NCBI RefSeq assembly: GCF_900104025.1
Contig: NZ_FNIQ01000003.1
Span: 434,001 to 498,000, forward strand
Source: Geodermatophilus sp. DSM 45219
GTDB taxonomy: Bacteria > Actinomycetota > Actinomycetes > Mycobacteriales > Geodermatophilaceae
Reading direction: 5' to 3'
Length of the DNA: 64,000 bases
In this document: positions 51,372-58,606 of the stretch, in pieces
Numbering within the stretch: position 1 is the stretch's first letter
How the letters are laid out: the number at the start of each line of letters is the position of its first letter
The notes under the pieces: generated by a model
Told to the model about the DNA's origin: nothing
The model's input: the letters and a program-made list of their open reading frames with translations, nothing else
The model's database searches: none
Translations under genes and position numbers: made by a program

Positions 51372-51971
51372 GTGCCCCGGATCGTGGACGCCGACCAGCG
51401 GCGCAGGGAGCTGACCGAGGCCGTCTGGCGGGTGATCCGCCGGGACGGCGTCGCGGCCGCCTCCGTACGGGCCGTCGCCCGGGAGGCCGGCACGTCGATG
51501 GGCGCGCTCCGGCACTGGTTCGGCACGCAGGACGAGCTGCTGCACTTCGCGATGACCCTCGTGATGGAGCGCGCGCGGACCCGCGCCGAGGCGGCCGCCG
51601 CGGCCGGCGGGCCGCTCGTCCCCCGGCTGCTGCGGGTGCTGGAGGAGACGCTCCCCCTGGACGAGGAGCGGCGGGCCGAGACCGAGGTGTGGCTGGCGCT
51701 CACCGCCCGGGCCCTGGTGGACCCGCAGCTGGCCGGGCTGCGCGACCGGTCCTCCGCCGAGCTGCACGCGTTCTGCGTCGACGTGGTGCGGGTGCTGGTC
51801 GCCGAGGGCGCCGCCCGGCCCGACCTGGACGTCGACCTGGAGGGCGAGCGGCTGTACGCCGTCCTCGACGGGCTGGCGGTGCACGCGGTGACCCGACCGT
51901 CGGTCCTGCCCCCCGACCGCGTGCGGGAGGTGCTGGCCACCCACCTCGCCGCGCTGGGCGCCACGCGCTAG
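51372..51971 (+). CDS. TetR-family transcriptional regulator
   Basis: 199 residues from GTG 51372, with AAAAGG just upstream. The N-terminal DNA-binding domain is typical TetR: ADQRRRELTEAVWRVIRRDG, SVRAVAREAGTSMGALRHWF (helix-turn-helix, residues about 32-51) and GTQDELLHFAM. The C-terminal ligand domain is helical and has no recognised ligand motif. It lies divergent to the GAP-family gene and is likely autoregulatory through the mirrored AGCACNNNNGTGCT boxes. GTG 51357 upstream would lie inside an operator and is less likely. Confidence 0.9.
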   Translation: MPRIVDADQRRRELTEAVWRVIRRDGVAAASVRAVAREAGTSMGALRHWFGTQDELLHFAMTLVMERARTRAEAAAAAGGPLVPRLLRVLEETLPLDEERRAETEVWLALTARALVDPQLAGLRDRSSAELHAFCVDVVRVLVAEGAARPDLDVDLEGERLYAVLDGLAVHAVTRPSVLPPDRVREVLATHLAALGATR

Positions 51972-51984
51972 GTCGGTCTACCCA

Positions 51985-52006
51985 CGTCTACCGCTCGGGC
52001 TAGACG
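51985..52006. promoter_or_regulatory. CGTCTA-N10-TAGACG motif, copy 2
   Basis: CGTCTA at 51985-51990, ten bases, TAGACG at 52001-52006, plus another GTCTA at 51976-51980 exactly ten bases earlier. It covers the expected -35 region of the TACGGT box at 52013, so a bound protein would block the AAA ATPase promoter. Confidence 0.5.
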
Positions 52007-52012
52007 ACCCCA

Positions 52013-52018
52013 TACGGT
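52013..52018 (+). promoter_or_regulatory. Putative -10 box of the AAA ATPase gene
   Basis: TACGGT ends seven bases before GTG 52026. This supports 52026 rather than the GTG at 52017, which the box overlaps. Confidence 0.5.
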
Positions 52019-52025
52019 GGTCGAC

Positions 52026-53210
52026 GTGGACCCCGTGCGGAACCCCTACGCGCCCGGCGCCGGCCAGCGCCCGCCCGAGCTGGCCGGCCGGGACGACGAG
52101 CTGTCGGCGTTCGACGTCGTCCTGGAGCGCATCGCGCACGGCCGCCCCGAGCGCTCGCTGGTGCTCACCGGGCTGCGCGGGGTCGGCAAGACGGTGCTGC
52201 TCAACCAGCTGCGCTCGGCGGCGATCGGCCGTGGCTGGGGCACCGGCAAGATCGAGGCGCGGCCGGACCAGTCGCTGCGCCGGCCGGTCTCCTCCGCGCT
52301 GCACATGGCGCTGCGCGAGCTGCGGCACCCCGACCAGGAGTCGATGGAGGCCGTCCTGGGGGTGCTCAAGGCGTTCGCGCTGCGGCAGACGGCAGACGGC
52401 AAGGTGCGCGACCGCTGGCAGCCGGGCATCGACGTCCCGGCGTCCAGCGGGCGCGCGGACTCCGGTGACATGGAGATCGACCTGGTCGAGCTGCTCAGCG
52501 ACGCCGCGGGGCTGGCCGCCGACGTCGGGAGGGGCGTGGCGCTGTTCATCGACGAGATGCAGGACGTGCAGGCCGACGACGTCTCGGCGATCTGCGCGGC
52601 CTGCCACGAGCTGTCGCAGCAGGGCGCGCCGCTGATCGTCGTCGGCGCCGGGCTGCCGCACCTGCCGGCGGTGCTGTCGGCGTCCAAGAGCTACTCCGAG
52701 CGGCTGTTCCGCTACCTGCGCATCGACCGGCTGGACCGGCCGGCCGCCGACCGGGCGCTGCTCGCGCCGGCCGAGCGGGAGGAGGTCACCTTCGAGCCCG
52801 CGGCCCTGGACGCCCTGTACGCGGCCGCGGACGGCTACCCGTACTTCGTGCAGGCCTACGGCAAGGTCACCTGGGACGTCGCCGCCGCCTCCCCCATCAC
52901 CGCCGCGGACGTCGCCGTGGCCGCGCCGGTGGCCGAGGCCGAGCTCGCGGTCGGCTTCTTCGGCTCGCGCTACGACCGGGCCACGCCCGCCGAGCGGGAG
53001 TACATGCACGCGATGGCCGAGCTGGGCGGGCCGAACGGCAGCGCGGTGGCGACGTCGGAGGTCGCGGTGTCGCTGGGCCGCAAGCCGGCGTCGCTGTCCC
53101 CCGCGCGCGACTCGCTGATCAAGAAGGGGCTCGTGTACTCGGCCGAGCGCGGCCAGATCGCCTTCACCGTGCCGCACTTCGGCCGCTACCTGCTCAGCCA
53201 CCCCGACTAG
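52026..53210 (+). CDS. AAA_16-type ATPase with C-terminal winged helix
   Basis: About 394 residues from GTG 52026. Walker A is VLTGLRGVGKTVLLNQLRSA (about residues 41-60), Walker B is ALFIDEMQDVQADD (about 175), and sensor 1 is around LIVVGAGLPHLP. The ATPase is followed by ERLFRYLRIDRLDRPA, PYFVQAYGKVTWDVA and a C-terminal helical/winged-helix region with SEVAVSLGRKPASLS. It belongs to a group of actinobacterial STAND/ORC-like ATPases of unknown function, possibly a ligand-gated switch. No toxin or effector gene adjoins. Confidence 0.85.
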   Translation: MDPVRNPYAPGAGQRPPELAGRDDELSAFDVVLERIAHGRPERSLVLTGLRGVGKTVLLNQLRSAAIGRGWGTGKIEARPDQSLRRPVSSALHMALRELRHPDQESMEAVLGVLKAFALRQTADGKVRDRWQPGIDVPASSGRADSGDMEIDLVELLSDAAGLAADVGRGVALFIDEMQDVQADDVSAICAACHELSQQGAPLIVVGAGLPHLPAVLSASKSYSERLFRYLRIDRLDRPAADRALLAPAEREEVTFEPAALDALYAAADGYPYFVQAYGKVTWDVAAASPITAADVAVAAPVAEAELAVGFFGSRYDRATPAEREYMHAMAELGGPNGSAVATSEVAVSLGRKPASLSPARDSLIKKGLVYSAERGQIAFTVPHFGRYLLSHPD

Positions 53211-53215
53211 CCCTT

Positions 53216-53241
53216 CCGGCGAGATCGCGTGATCTCGCCGG
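53216..53241. terminator. Bidirectional terminator hairpin
   Basis: CCGGCGAGATC, loop GCGT, GATCTCGCCGG, between the convergent ATPase (ends 53210) and hydrolase (ends 53244) genes. Perfect 11-base arms. Confidence 0.8.
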
Positions 53242-53243
53242 GG

Positions 53244-54059
53244 TCAGCCGCGGGGCAGGAGGAAGGCGTCCACGTCCGCCGCGACGTCGTCCGGGCGCTC
53301 CCAGTTCGGGCAGTGGCCGGTGCCGGCGTACACCCGCAGCTCGGCGTCCGGCAGTGCGGCCAGCAGCCGGTCCTGCTGGCCGCGGTCGAACAGGGCGTCG
53401 TGGTCTCCCCACAGCAGCAGCGTGGGTGCGGCGACGTCGCCCAGCCGGTCGCGGTCGTCGACGCGGACCAGCCCCTCCCAGGAGTCCCGGTAGACCCGCC
53501 CCGGCGCCTTGCGGCTCTCGGCGACCAGCGCGTCGAAGAAGTCCGGTGCCACCGGCCGGTGCACCGTGCCGGCGGCGAACTCCCGGGCGAAGTCGTCGGG
53601 GACCTCGTCGGGCAGGTCGGCGATCGCGGCCCGCACCTCCTGGACCAGTTCCTCCCCCATCCGGTCGGCCGAGCCGATGAGCACCAACCGGTCGACCCGG
53701 TCCGGGTGCTGCTCGGCCACCCGGCGGACGACGAAGCTGCCGAAGGAGTGGCCGACCAGGTGCGCCCGCTCCAGGTCGAGGGCGTCGCAGAGGTAGAGGA
53801 GGTCGTCGGCGAACCGGTCGAGGCCGTAGCCGGCCGGCGGGTGGTCGGAGTCGCCGAACCCGCGCTGGCTGTAGGCGACGGCGCGCAGCCGCGGGTCCAG
53901 GTGCGCGAGGACGCGGCTCCAGGAGAACCACGAGTCCGGCCAACCGTGGACGAGGACGACCGGCGTCCCCGCCGGGTCGCCCTGCCCGACGGTGTCCAAC
54001 CGCAGCCCCCCGGGGAGGGTGACGGTGTCGTGGCGGAGCGTCGGCGTCGTCCGGGGCAC
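53244..54059 (-). CDS. Alpha/beta hydrolase, epoxide/haloalkane-type
   Basis: 271 residues from GTG 54059, chosen because GGAGGA lies four bases upstream. Fold and motifs: oxyanion HGWPDSWFSWSRVL, nucleophile elbow VGHSFGSFVV (Ser about 98), acid Asp in LLWGDHDALFD, and catalytic His in GTGHCPNWE. The Ser nucleophile and the HGWP motif point to an esterase/lipase-like or C-C bond hydrolase rather than a true epoxide hydrolase, whose nucleophile is Asp. The two divergent hydrolases differ, so they are not a recent duplication. Confidence 0.88.
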   Translation of the reverse strand: MPRTTPTLRHDTVTLPGGLRLDTVGQGDPAGTPVVLVHGWPDSWFSWSRVLAHLDPRLRAVAYSQRGFGDSDHPPAGYGLDRFADDLLYLCDALDLERAHLVGHSFGSFVVRRVAEQHPDRVDRLVLIGSADRMGEELVQEVRAAIADLPDEVPDDFAREFAAGTVHRPVAPDFFDALVAESRKAPGRVYRDSWEGLVRVDDRDRLGDVAAPTLLLWGDHDALFDRGQQDRLLAALPDAELRVYAGTGHCPNWERPDDVAADVDAFLLPRG

Positions 54060-54201
54060 GGGGTCCTCCGAGGGCCGGCCCCCGTGCACCCCCACGGTAG
54101 GACGGCGCACCCCGCGTCGGAACCGGTCCGCGCAGCGGCCAGGCCGGTGGTGCGCGTCGCACGGGCTGCGACCGCGGCGCCCTCCAGGCAGGCTGACCAC
54201 C

Positions 54202-55128
54202 GTGACCGACCCCGCCCGTGACCCCGAGCTGATCAGCGTCCCGGTGGAGGGCGGCGACCTCGCCGCGCTGCACTGGCCGGCCGACGCCCCCGGCGCACCC
54301 ATCGCCGTCCTGCTGCACGGCATCACCGCGAACGCCATGGCGTGGGCGCGGGTGGCCGGCGCGCTGGCCGGCGAGTTCGAGGTGGTCGCCCCCGACCTGC
54401 GCGGCCGGGGCGCCTCGGCCGGCCTCCCCGGGCCCTACGGCATCGAGCGGCACGCGGCCGACGTCGCCGCCCTGCTCGGCCACCTCGGGGCCGACGGCGA
54501 CGCCGGGGCCGACGCCGCGGTGCTGGTCGGGCACTCGATGGGCGCCTTCGTCGCCGCGCTGGCCGCCGCGGGCACCGCGCGCGACCGGGTGCACGGCCTG
54601 GTGCTGGTCGACGGCGGCCTGGCCTTCCCGCAGCCGCCGGGCGCCGACGTGGACGCGATGCTGTCCGCCGTCCTCGGGCCGTCGCTGGACCGGCTGTCCA
54701 TGACCTTCCCCGACCTCGCCGCGGTGCGGGCGTTCTGGGCCGGGCACCCCGCGGTGGGGCCGTGGGTCGACGTCCCCTCCGTGGCGGCCTACCTGGCCCG
54801 CGACATGGTGGGTGAGCCGCCGGCGCTGCGCAGCGCGTGCGTCCCCGAGGCGGTCCGGGTCGACGGCGGTGACGTCCTGCTCAACGAGCGGGTCCTCGAG
54901 GCGACCACCGACCTGCCGGTGCCGGCCACCCTGCTGTGGGCCACCCGCGGGCTGCTCGACCAGACGCCGGGCCTCTACGACGAGGTGCGGCTGGCGCAGC
55001 TGGGCCTGGAGCCGAGCGGGATCACCGCCCGCGAGGTGCCCGACACCAACCACTACTCGGTCCTGTGGGCCTCCCAGGGGGTCGAGGCGGTCGCCGCCGC
55101 CGTCCGCGAGGCCGCCGCGCGCGGCTGA
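54202..55128 (+). CDS. Alpha/beta hydrolase
   Basis: 308 residues from GTG 54202, which has CAGGCT at seven bases upstream. Motifs: HGITANAMAWARVAGALAG (oxyanion), APDLRGRGASAGLPG, nucleophile elbow LVGHSMGAFVAALAAAG (Ser about 111), and the C-terminal Asp and His in DQTPGLYD and NHYSVLW. The His is followed by Tyr-Ser rather than the usual small residue. Esterase, lipase or thioesterase activity is possible; the substrate is unknown. Divergent from the previous hydrolase. Confidence 0.88.
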   Translation: MTDPARDPELISVPVEGGDLAALHWPADAPGAPIAVLLHGITANAMAWARVAGALAGEFEVVAPDLRGRGASAGLPGPYGIERHAADVAALLGHLGADGDAGADAAVLVGHSMGAFVAALAAAGTARDRVHGLVLVDGGLAFPQPPGADVDAMLSAVLGPSLDRLSMTFPDLAAVRAFWAGHPAVGPWVDVPSVAAYLARDMVGEPPALRSACVPEAVRVDGGDVLLNERVLEATTDLPVPATLLWATRGLLDQTPGLYDEVRLAQLGLEPSGITAREVPDTNHYSVLWASQGVEAVAAAVREAAARG

Positions 55129-55288
55129 GGCGGCCGGCGCGGCCGCGGTGTCCACGCCACGCCGGTGCGCCTTGGCAGGCCGCCTGCGCGCTGCCACCAT
55201 CCGGGCACCCTCCCGCCCGCGGGGCGGCGGGGAGGTGCGCTCTGACAGAGGGGCCGGGGGCAGCCCGCCGAGAGGGGTGGCTTCCGTC

Positions 55289-56938
55289 GTGATCCCAGCA
55301 CACGGCTCGCGTCGGCCGCACCGGGACACCGGCCTCGCCGACGAGCTGGTCGCCCGGATGCCGGCCGTGCTGGGCTGCCTGGACCGGGCCGGGCGGGTGG
55401 TCCTGGTCAACGCCGAGGCCGAGCGGCTGATCGGGCGCGCGGCCGCCGGCGCGCTCGGCCGGCCGGTGACCGAGGTGCTCGGCGGCACCGCCGACGCCGT
55501 CACCCGGGCCTGCTCCGAGGCGCGTGCCTCCGGGGCGCCGGTCTCGGTGGAGGTGCCCGAGCCCGGCGGGGGTCCGGGCTGGGCGGCGCTGCACGCCTGG
55601 CCGGTGGACGACGGCGCCGCGTTCGCCTTCATCGACGTGACCGCCCGCCGGCGGGCCCAGGAGGAGGCCGAGGCCGCCCGGCACGCGGCCGAGCGGGCCG
55701 GCACCCGCACGGCGCTGCTGGCCGCGGTCACCGGCGAGCTCTCCGGGGCCCTGGACAGCGAGTCGGCGCTGGGCAGCCTGGCGCGCCTGGTCGTCCCGGC
55801 GCTCACCGACGGCTGCGTGGTCACCGTCGTCGACCGCGAGGGCCGCGCCCGCGACGTGGGCTCCTGGCACGCCGACCCCACCCGCCGCCCGCTGCTGGAC
55901 CGCTACGCCCAGGTGCGGCTGGACACGCTGCCCGCGGCCTCGCCGGTCGCCCGGGCGCTGCGCGCCGGCAGCGAGGCGCGGGAGGCGGTGGACGCCGTCC
56001 TCGCGCTCATGCCCGAGGGGCCGGCCCGCGACCTGCTGGCGACCCTGGGCCCGGCGACCGCCGTCGTCCTGCCGCTGGCCGCCGACGGCCGCACCGTCGG
56101 CGTCCTCACCCTGTACCTCGACCCCGGCCGCACCCTGGACGACGACGACCTGGCCGCCGCCCGGGAGGTCGCCGCGCAGGCCGGGCGCGCGGTCGACCGG
56201 GTGCACCGGCAGAGCCAGCAGGCCAAGCTCGCAGAGGGTCTGCAGCGCAGCCTGCTCACCGACCCGCCCACCATCGCCGGCGCCCAGGTGGTGGTCCGGT
56301 ACGTGCCCGCGGCAGAGGCCGCCCGCGTCGGCGGCGACTGGTACGACGCCTTCCTGCACCCCGGCGGCGACCCGGTCGTGGTCATCGGCGACGTCGCCGG
56401 CCACGACACCGCCGCGGCCGCGGAGATGGGGCAGCTGCGCGGCCTGCTGCGGGGCATCGCCCACTACAGCGGCGCGGGGCCGGCCGAGGTGCTGCGCGGC
56501 CTGGACGCCGCGATGGCCGCGATGCACACGGGCACGCTGGCCACCGCGGCGATCGCGCGGCTCGAGGACGGCGGGCGGCTGCTGCGCTGGGCCAGCGCCG
56601 GGCACCCCCCGCCCCTGGTCGCCCACCCCGACGGCACGGTGGCCGTGCTGGCCGACGGGCTGGGCGACCTGCTGCTGGGCGTCGACCCGGCCGCGGTGCG
56701 GCGGGAGGCCACCGTGCCGCTGCCGCCCGGCGCGGTCGTGCTGCTCTACACCGACGGGCTGGTGGAGCGGCGGGGCTGCGACGTCGACACCGGCGTGGCC
56801 CGGTTGCGGCGGCACCTGGCCGCGCTGGCGGACCGCCCGCTGGAGGAGATGGCCGACGAGCTGCTCGCCCGGATGCTCCCCGCCACGCCGGGGGACGACG
56901 TGGCCCTGGTCGCCATCTCCGTGCACGCGCGGAGCTGA
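55289..56938 (+). CDS. PAS-GAF-SpoIIE PP2C phosphatase
   Basis: 549 residues from GTG 55289, chosen because AGAGGGG lies 11 bases upstream. Short PAS (about 20-120; VLGCLDRAGRVVLVNAEAER), a linker helix (ARRRAQEEAEAARHAAERAG), GAF (150-310) and SpoIIE/PP2C (330-545) with RVGGDWYDAF, VVIGDVAGHDTAAAAEMGQL, RWASAGHPPPLV and LYTDGLVERRGCDVDT. It is closely similar to the C-terminal half of the phosphatase at 39.4 kb, so the two are paralogues that differ in their sensor parts. A HATPase gene follows at 57059, so partner switching of a sigma factor is likely. Confidence 0.9.
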   Translation: MIPAHGSRRPHRDTGLADELVARMPAVLGCLDRAGRVVLVNAEAERLIGRAAAGALGRPVTEVLGGTADAVTRACSEARASGAPVSVEVPEPGGGPGWAALHAWPVDDGAAFAFIDVTARRRAQEEAEAARHAAERAGTRTALLAAVTGELSGALDSESALGSLARLVVPALTDGCVVTVVDREGRARDVGSWHADPTRRPLLDRYAQVRLDTLPAASPVARALRAGSEAREAVDAVLALMPEGPARDLLATLGPATAVVLPLAADGRTVGVLTLYLDPGRTLDDDDLAAAREVAAQAGRAVDRVHRQSQQAKLAEGLQRSLLTDPPTIAGAQVVVRYVPAAEAARVGGDWYDAFLHPGGDPVVVIGDVAGHDTAAAAEMGQLRGLLRGIAHYSGAGPAEVLRGLDAAMAAMHTGTLATAAIARLEDGGRLLRWASAGHPPPLVAHPDGTVAVLADGLGDLLLGVDPAAVRREATVPLPPGAVVLLYTDGLVERRGCDVDTGVARLRRHLAALADRPLEEMADELLARMLPATPGDDVALVAISVHARS

Positions 56939-57058
56939 CCAGCGGCGACGAGAGACGCGTCACTCCCTGGGGTCGGAAACCGCCAGTGCGCGGTTGAGCG
57001 CACGGCCGCCGGGGAACCCCCGTACACATCCGAGACCGCGACGGACGGGGAGAGGGCT

Positions 57059-57517
57059 GTGGGTCGACTCGCGTGGCCGCTTCGCCCGCTGCCCGACGGT
57101 CGGGGCGAGGTGTGGCGCTGGGACCTCCAGGCCGTCGCTGAGCTGCCCGCGGCACGGTCGGTGCTGCGGGCCCGGCTCGACGGGGTCGGCTTCCCCCGGG
57201 ACGACGACGACACCGCGGCCGAGCGGCTGATCCTCGCCTTCGACGAGCTCGCCTCCAACGCGTTGCGGCACGGGCTGTCCCCCGTCGTCGCCACCGTGAT
57301 CGCCGGCAGCGGCGGCTGGCTGCTCGACGTCAGCGACCACGACCCGGACACCATGCCGAACCCCGCGGTGGACCGCGACCCGTCCCAGGGCGGGATGGGG
57401 CTGTACCTGGTCGCCCGGCTGGCGGTGGCCCACGGCTGGTACGTCGACGACGGCTGCAAGCACGTCTGGGCCTGCCTGCCCACGAGCACCGAGGAGCCCG
57501 TGACCGCGGTCTGCTGA
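57059..57517 (+). CDS. RsbW/SpoIIAB-type HATPase anti-sigma-like kinase
   Basis: 152 residues from GTG 57059 (GGGGAGAGGG upstream). GHKL ATPase motifs: the N-box ILAFDELASNALRHGLSP (Asn about 67), the G1 box LLDVSDHDPD, and the G2 box SQGGMGLYLVARLAV. It probably phosphorylates an antagonist protein or binds a sigma factor in a stress-response switch. The adjacent PP2C phosphatase (55289) would act in opposition; no STAS-domain antagonist is visible next to it. Strong candidate for a partner of both SpoIIE paralogues. It ends in repeat h and a bidirectional terminator. Confidence 0.88.
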   Translation: MGRLAWPLRPLPDGRGEVWRWDLQAVAELPAARSVLRARLDGVGFPRDDDDTAAERLILAFDELASNALRHGLSPVVATVIAGSGGWLLDVSDHDPDTMPNPAVDRDPSQGGMGLYLVARLAVAHGWYVDDGCKHVWACLPTSTEEPVTAVC

Positions 57518-57520
57518 GAG

Positions 57521-57619
57521 AGACCCCCTGCCCCCCGCCACTCGCCGGCCCCGTCCCGAGGCTCGCCGCGAGCGTGCGAGCGGTGAGGAGGACGGGGTCC
57601 TCCTCCCTGCAGGGGGCCG
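57521..57619 (+). repeat. Palindromic terminator-like repeat, nested copy (h)
   Basis: Begins after the HATPase stop: outer arms AGACCCCCTGCCCCCCGCC and CCTGCAGGGGGCC, with an inner hairpin GGCCCCGTCC...GGACGGGGTCC and the centre CGCGAGCGTGCGAGCGG. As in copy a, one element appears to sit inside another. Confidence 0.75.
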
Positions 57620-57620
57620 G

Positions 57621-57670
57621 GCACGACGACGGCCCCGGGGCGGAGAGCCCCGGGGCCGTCGTGGTCGTGC
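57621..57670. terminator. Bidirectional terminator hairpin
   Basis: ACGACGGCCCCGGGGC (57626-57641), loop GGAGA, GCCCCGGGGCCGTCGT (57647-57662), perfect 16-base arms; GCACGAC/GTCGTGC extends the stem beyond. It lies between the HATPase gene (ends 57517) and the convergent chemotaxis operon (ends 57747). Confidence 0.85.
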
Positions 57671-57746
57671 GCCCGGGACGGCGGGGTGTGGATTCCCGCG
57701 CCGTCCCGGGGCGTCCGGTGCCTCTCGCGCGCGAAAGGCGATCGGG

Positions 57747-58247
57747 TCAGGCCATCGAGGGGATGACCAGCGAGAGGGCGCCCTTGCCGTAGCCGGGGAC
57801 GTCGATCGCCAGGTCGAGGCGGTTGAAGTCCGCCAGCGAGCCGGCGATGTCGCCGGGCAGGTCGTCCCCCGGGGCGTAGAGCTTGTAGAGCTTGGAGTGC
57901 GGGGCACCCGGGACGTTGAACAGCGCCGAGAGCACGTTCACGACCTCGTGCAGCGCCTCGGTGAGCATCGAGGTCAGCTCGCCGTCCTCCTCGACGGCGT
58001 CCTGCGCGCCGCCGGGGGGCAGCAGCGCGAGGGCGGCGCCGGTGTAGGCCGACGCGCCGAGGTCCATGACGCACAGCGCGTTGACGCTCATCGACGGGTC
58101 CACGTACACGGCCACCGACACCGGCGACTTCGGCGTCGGGGTGACCGGGGCACCCGGCGTCACGCCGACCGGCTTGCCCACCAGGCCGGTGAGCATGTCC
58201 TTGACGGCCTTGGCGTCCGGCAGGACCACCGTCAGCGGCGCGCTCAT
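57747..58247 (-). CDS. Unknown last gene of the chemotaxis operon
   Basis: 166 residues with no recognised family. It opens with LTVVLPDAKAVKDMLTGLVG, has a Pro/Thr-rich loop near residues 32-44, and a helix EALHEVVNVLSALFNVPGAP whose Glu-x-x-Asn arrangement recalls the CheC/CheX phosphatase helix. The C-terminus ends in hydrophobic beta strands (LAIDVPGYGKGALSLVI). A CheX-like fold is therefore possible, but the second Asn box and consensus are missing. Its ATG overlaps the cheY stop (ATGA), so it is tied to chemotaxis signalling. Confidence 0.7.
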   Translation of the reverse strand: MSAPLTVVLPDAKAVKDMLTGLVGKPVGVTPGAPVTPTPKSPVSVAVYVDPSMSVNALCVMDLGASAYTGAALALLPPGGAQDAVEEDGELTSMLTEALHEVVNVLSALFNVPGAPHSKLYKLYAPGDDLPGDIAGSLADFNRLDLAIDVPGYGKGALSLVIPSMA

Positions 58248-58606
58248 GCGATCACCCCGTCCAGGTTCTCGCGGAAGGTCTCCTCGGTGAACGGCTTGGC
58301 GATGAGGAACAGCGCGCCGGCGTCGGCGGCCTTCTCCCGCATGTCCGCCGACCCCTCCGAGGTGACGAAGCCGAACGGCACGGCCGACCCCGCCGAGCGC
58401 AGCGCCTGCAGGCACTCCAGCCCGGTCATGTTCGGCATGTTCCAGTCGGACAGGACCAGGTCCGGCTTCTCCGCCTGGACCTTGTCGTAGGCGTCGCGGC
58501 CGTCCTCGGCCTCGACGATGTCGTGGTCGTCGTAGCCGGCCTGGCGCAGGGTGCGGATGACGATCTGCCGCATGACGCGGCTGTCGTCGGCGACGAGGAT
58601 CTTCAC
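58244..58606 (-). CDS. CheY-like single-domain response regulator, second copy
   Basis: 120 residues, receiver domain only: acidic pocket LVADDSRVMRQIV, phospho-acceptor Asp in DLVLSDWNMPNMTGL (about residue 54), Thr in FVTSEGSADM and Lys in LIAKPFTEETF. The gene lies inside a chain of four-base overlaps: its GTG overlaps the stop of the CheX-like gene and its stop overlaps the unknown 57747 gene. It carries signal to the flagellar motor or serves as a phosphate sink. The two CheY copies differ throughout, so they are not recent duplicates. Confidence 0.92.
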   Translation of the reverse strand: MKILVADDSRVMRQIVIRTLRQAGYDDHDIVEAEDGRDAYDKVQAEKPDLVLSDWNMPNMTGLECLQALRSAGSAVPFGFVTSEGSADMREKAADAGALFLIAKPFTEETFRENLDGVIA

